A stretch of DNA of 34,300 bases, taken from positions 1 through 34,300 of the forward strand of contig CAZNNL010000022.1 in assembly GCA_964574395.1 (NCBI GenBank), read 5' to 3'. Source of the stretch: JAXGQD01 sp964574395 (GTDB lineage: Bacteria; Bacillota; Clostridia; Saccharofermentanales; Fastidiosipilaceae). Position numbers and translations under genes: made by a program. The notes beneath the pieces were generated by a model that saw only the letters and a program-made list of their open reading frames with translations, ran no database searches and was not told the DNA's origin. This document shows, one piece after another, positions 31,268 through 34,300 of this stretch (position 1 is the stretch's first letter; every line of letters begins with the position of its first letter).

Positions 31268-32317
31268 ATGAACACTGAAAAGAAAGAAATAATTCCAGAG
31301 CGTATACAGCACAATCCTGAAAATGTTGTAGAAGTTCAAAAGCTTGTAAAGTATTTTCCTGTTAAAGGCAATATTCTGTCGCGCACCAAAAACTACGTCA
31401 AAGCCGTTGATGGTGTGAGCTTTAATATTAAACGTGGTCAGACCATGGGTTTGGTTGGTGAGTCAGGCTGTGGCAAAACGACCGTTGGCCGTACGCTACT
31501 TCGCTTAAACGAAAAAACTTCCGGAGAAGTCTTGATTAACGGCGTAGAAATACATGAGTTAGACCCTATGGACCTCAGAAAAATGCGTCCCAAAATGCAG
31601 ATTATTTTTCAAGATCCTTTTTCTAGCCTATCTCCGCGTCTACCTGTCGGCGAGATTATAGGTGAAGCTGTTAAAGAACATAAACTGGTTCCCAAAGACC
31701 AGCTAGACGAGTACGTCACGAAAATAATGGAACAATGTGGTTTGCAGTCGTTCCACAAAACACGTTACCCACATGAGTTTTCAGGTGGCCAACGTCAGCG
31801 CATCTGCATTGCCAGAGCATTAGCGCTACAACCAGATTTCGTTGTTTGTGATGAGCCCGTTTCAGCATTAGACGTGTCAATCCAAGCACAAATCATCAAT
31901 CTCTTACGTGATTTACAAAAAGAAATGGGTTTAACCTATTTGTTTATCTCCCATGACCTCTCAGTTGTCGAACACATTTCTGATACTGTAGGCGTCATGT
32001 ATCTAGGTAACATCGTTGAATCAGGGGCGAAAGATGACATATTTAATGAGCCTTTCCATCCCTACACTCAAGCGCTGTTTAGTGCTATACCTGTACCAGA
32101 TCCAGATGCCAAAATGAACAGAATTGCTTTAGAAGGCAGTATACCTTCACCAGTCAATCCACCATCAGGCTGTAAATTCCACACGCGCTGCCCTAAGGTT
32201 TTGCCAATCTGTCATGATGTGAACCCTGAAGAATTGATTGACCACAAAGGCCATATGGTAGCTTGCCATCTCTACGAGATGGGTGGGGATAAGATTGTTC
32301 TAAAAACGAAAAGTTAG
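31268..32317 (+). CDS. oppF: Oligopeptide ABC transporter ATPase OppF
   Basis: A 349-residue ATPase, partner of OppD. Walker A is GESGCGKTT, the signature is FSGGQRQR, Walker B is FVVCDEPVSALDV and the switch is FISHDLS. QIIFQDPFSSLSPR is the typical OppF Q-loop. The C-terminal domain has SGCKFHTRCPKVLPIC and HMVACHLY. AGGAGA is 7 bases before the ATG. It begins 9 bases after oppD. Confidence 0.96.
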   Translation: MNTEKKEIIPERIQHNPENVVEVQKLVKYFPVKGNILSRTKNYVKAVDGVSFNIKRGQTMGLVGESGCGKTTVGRTLLRLNEKTSGEVLINGVEIHELDPMDLRKMRPKMQIIFQDPFSSLSPRLPVGEIIGEAVKEHKLVPKDQLDEYVTKIMEQCGLQSFHKTRYPHEFSGGQRQRICIARALALQPDFVVCDEPVSALDVSIQAQIINLLRDLQKEMGLTYLFISHDLSVVEHISDTVGVMYLGNIVESGAKDDIFNEPFHPYTQALFSAIPVPDPDAKMNRIALEGSIPSPVNPPSGCKFHTRCPKVLPICHDVNPEELIDHKGHMVACHLYEMGGDKIVLKTKS

Positions 32318-32336
32318 GACGAGATGAGGTTTCGTT

Positions 32337-32648
32337 TTGCCAAAATTAAAGAAAAAAACATACGCAGATGACGACGGGAGAGTCATAGCCGACATGAATG
32401 TCGCAGGTATGCCATGGTTTGATTCCAAGGCAGATGCCAGGAGCAGATTGTTTGGTCCAGGACGTCATAAAGGCCGTGCATCACGCGCCGAAGAAAAGGC
32501 TTATTTACAGCAGGAGAGAACAGCGGTAATTGATAAGTGGAGCGTCCGTATACTTTTACGCTCGTCCATATTGGCATCGTTGCTTATTGTAGGCGTTTAT
32601 ATTTTAGCCTTCGTGGCCGTCATTCTTTTACTAACTACGATTTGGTAA
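32337..32648 (+). CDS. Small membrane protein at the end of the opp operon
   Basis: A 103-residue protein with no named function that I recognise. The N-terminus has a short charged segment, DDDGRVIADMNVAGMPWF, which looks like a conserved motif, followed by an Arg/Lys/Glu-rich stretch (30-68). One membrane segment is at about 75-100 at the very C-terminus. The start is a TTG with GATGAGG 7 bases upstream; no ATG fits. It lies 19 bases after oppF and ends 22 bases before the convergent carboxypeptidase gene, with no terminator between. The position suggests it is made with the peptide importer, but it may not be part of it. Confidence 0.65.
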   Translation: MPKLKKKTYADDDGRVIADMNVAGMPWFDSKADARSRLFGPGRHKGRASRAEEKAYLQQERTAVIDKWSVRILLRSSILASLLIVGVYILAFVAVILLLTTIW

Positions 32649-32670
32649 GAAGCAGTAAAAAGCATACGGC

Positions 32671-34209
32671 TTAGCCTTCAAAATCCTCAAAATGTGCCCC
32701 TGAGCGAACACTCTGGGGTGCTTTTTTTCTGAAGCTCCGTATCACTAAAAAGACTAGCAGTAGTAAGAATACGCCTGCGATTGCATAGGCGACATAGGCC
32801 AGATAGGTATCTTGGAAGTAAGCGACAGAGCTTTGTTTGACATCAATTCCGGGCGTGAATACTTGTTTGTAAAGTTCTACATCGCGTACCGAATCATGTA
32901 CGGTTAACAGCCCTACCGCTTGGGTAGCTGTCAGTGGTGCCTTTAGTTCAGCGGGCAAAGACAAACTCACCTGGTAGCGACCTAAATCTGCGGTCAGGGG
33001 GAGCATTACATCGAGATCTGCTCCGACATAGAATGAGAGGGCTGTTTCTTCCTCTGCACCCTTTACTTCAAGCGTTCTCAGGAGGTCGCCTTTATTGAGC
33101 AGTCTATAGGGGCCTTGTTCTTGGAAGAGTGCATTGTATAGCTTCTCGTGGTCGCGCACGTTTTCGCCTGCACCTTCAGCATTATTGGTGATGATGAGAT
33201 AGGTTTTTGTGCCGACTTCGTGGAAAGATGCGAGACTATAGTTGGATTCTTCGATAAAGCCCGTTTTGCCACCTTGAATATACTTGATTTCATCTTCTGC
33301 CACGTCAGCGTACGCATGAATGGAATGGCCCATCTCAATGCCTTCGGGATGCTCATCGCTAGGAGCCGAAGTGTGCTCTTTACTTGTGGCGATTTCCTTG
33401 AACAGTGGATGTTTTAGACAAGCCAGAAGTATTTTGGCCATATCATTTACCGTGCTGTAATTGTTCACGTCCGAAAGACCCGTAGGATTGGCAAAATGCG
33501 TCCCCGTCAAACCCATCTCTTTCGCCTTAGCATTCATCATTTCCACAAAATACAGTATGTGATCCGATAGCGCATGTGTAAGCACATTCGCAGCATCGTT
33601 GCCAGACGACAACATTGTTCCGTAGAGTAAATCGCGCACAGTCATTGCTTCATTGTGCTCCAAACCAACAACGGAAGCATCTTGCTCGTATAAATCGGTT
33701 AAATCAGCCCAAGTCGTGTGGTGCTTTTGATCAAGACTAACCGTACCAGCCTCAATAGCATCAAGAATCAATAATGTTGTCATGAGTTTTGTCATAGAAG
33801 CAGGGAAGATTTTTTCTGTTGCTCCAACACTCAGGTAATCGTAGGGGAGGTCATTGTTGGCGGTATCAATCTCACGTACTAATATAGCTTTCGACTTAAT
33901 ATCTAAAGACTCAGGTGAAATTTTATTGCCATGTCCAAAGCTTAGCTTTTGATCACTCGGGTCTAGCAGCAATGACTTGCTACCAGGCACTAAAATTGCT
34001 GAACTGTCTATTGGAGTACTTGTATCGTCGGATTCAGCTAGCGTGCTATCTGTTTCAGCACTTGCAGCAACTTGTTCTGTCACTTCAGCACTTTCGCTGG
34101 ATTGTGCGAGGAGTAAGCCTGCTTGCGAAAAGAAAACGGATAGTGCCAATGTGCTTGCTAAGAGTATTTTGAAGAGCCGATTGTTTTTAATGAGCATGTG
34201 TTTCACCAT
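32671..34209 (-). CDS. Serine-type D-Ala-D-Ala carboxypeptidase (DacF/PBP5-like)
   Basis: A 512-residue penicillin-binding protein that trims pentapeptides of peptidoglycan. A signal segment (about 12-35) is followed by a Ser/Thr/Glu-rich stretch (36-75). The three active-site motifs are SMTK (138-141), SGN (202-204) and KTG (315-317). A beta-rich PBP5 C-terminal domain follows. The protein ends with a hydrophobic helix (about 472-493) and a basic tail, so it has a true membrane anchor rather than the usual amphipathic helix. The start is ambiguous between ATG 34209 (AGGA only 2 bases away), GTG 34206 and ATG 34197. A TGT-TAGAAT extended -10 on the minus strand at 34245-34253 is a likely promoter. 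Confidence 0.9.
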   Translation of the reverse strand: MVKHMLIKNNRLFKILLASTLALSVFFSQAGLLLAQSSESAEVTEQVAASAETDSTLAESDDTSTPIDSSAILVPGSKSLLLDPSDQKLSFGHGNKISPESLDIKSKAILVREIDTANNDLPYDYLSVGATEKIFPASMTKLMTTLLILDAIEAGTVSLDQKHHTTWADLTDLYEQDASVVGLEHNEAMTVRDLLYGTMLSSGNDAANVLTHALSDHILYFVEMMNAKAKEMGLTGTHFANPTGLSDVNNYSTVNDMAKILLACLKHPLFKEIATSKEHTSAPSDEHPEGIEMGHSIHAYADVAEDEIKYIQGGKTGFIEESNYSLASFHEVGTKTYLIITNNAEGAGENVRDHEKLYNALFQEQGPYRLLNKGDLLRTLEVKGAEEETALSFYVGADLDVMLPLTADLGRYQVSLSLPAELKAPLTATQAVGLLTVHDSVRDVELYKQVFTPGIDVKQSSVAYFQDTYLAYVAYAIAGVFLLLLVFLVIRSFRKKAPQSVRSGAHFEDFEG

Positions 34210-34244
34210 ATCCTGAATTCTCTAATGATTGCGTATTTTTTACC

Positions 34245-34253
34245 ATTCTAACA
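34245..34253 (-). promoter_or_regulatory. Extended -10 promoter candidate for the carboxypeptidase gene
   Basis: On the minus strand TGT is followed by TAGAAT (34245-34250), 36 bases before ATG 34209. The -35 region is not consensus. The last 47 bases of the window hold nothing else that I can support. Confidence 0.4.
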
Positions 34254-34300
34254 CAGGAATATGTAGCGATTACATATTTATTCAGACGTGAGACGATAAA

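Noticed and set aside
32649..32670. Terminator between the small membrane protein gene and the carboxypeptidase gene
   Set aside because: The 22-base gap has no stem with a T-tract on either strand.

Overview
The window looks like a chromosomal segment from a Gram-positive bacterium of the Firmicutes, most likely class Clostridia. The grounds are the order rplU-prp-rpmA-obg-yhbY with an L27 that carries a Prp-cleavable N-terminus, strong AGGAGG-type ribosome binding sites, a lipoprotein OppA, a DacF-type carboxypeptidase with a C-terminal anchor, and an aldo/keto reductase with a ferredoxin-like tail. Species cannot be named from sequence alone. There is no rRNA, CRISPR array, integrase, transposase or phage gene. 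The only RNA gene is one tRNA-Ala(CGC).

Layout: 1-1400 holds a minus-strand pair (Gln/Asn-rich membrane protein, membrane-tethered alpha/beta hydrolase) ending at a strong bidirectional terminator. An intergenic stretch with a long hairpin leads to an AroE-family gene (1677-2537). Next come a minus-strand pair resembling araL-araM (NagD-type phosphatase and sn-glycerol-1-phosphate dehydrogenase), a 470-base non-coding stretch with tandem repeats, a [4Fe-4S] aldo/keto reductase and a uridine-kinase-like P-loop protein. A purine permease (minus) and a branched-chain aminotransferase (plus) diverge from a structured intergenic region. A HAD phosphatase and an MBL-fold hydrolase follow.

From 11.4 to 19.6 kb runs one long plus-strand cluster: L21 leader, rplU, prp, rpmA, obg, yhbY, an unrecognised 600-residue single-pass surface protein, a GtrA-family membrane protein, folC and thrC. 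Ribosome assembly genes are thus followed by envelope and then folate/threonine genes, tightly packed with several start/stop overlaps. A minus-strand unit of tRNA-Ala plus a SanA/YdcF-like gene comes next, then a heterodimeric ABC exporter with one degenerate ATP site.

From 24.5 to 32.6 kb lies a complete oligopeptide importer (oppA-B-C-D-F) with an internal terminator after oppA, and a small membrane protein at its end. Both OppA and OppC carry large extracytoplasmic insertions not usual in their families, and the OppC insertion seems built from a repeated unit. A convergent D-Ala-D-Ala carboxypeptidase closes the window.

The least ordinary items are the enlarged Opp system, the 600-residue surface protein, the AroE homologue lacking the usual Ser-x-Ser substrate motif, the bacterial G1P dehydrogenase/phosphatase pair, the purine permease leader with an attenuator-like hairpin, and intergenic repeats near 5.0 kb. 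I did not find clear proof of a wholly new system.
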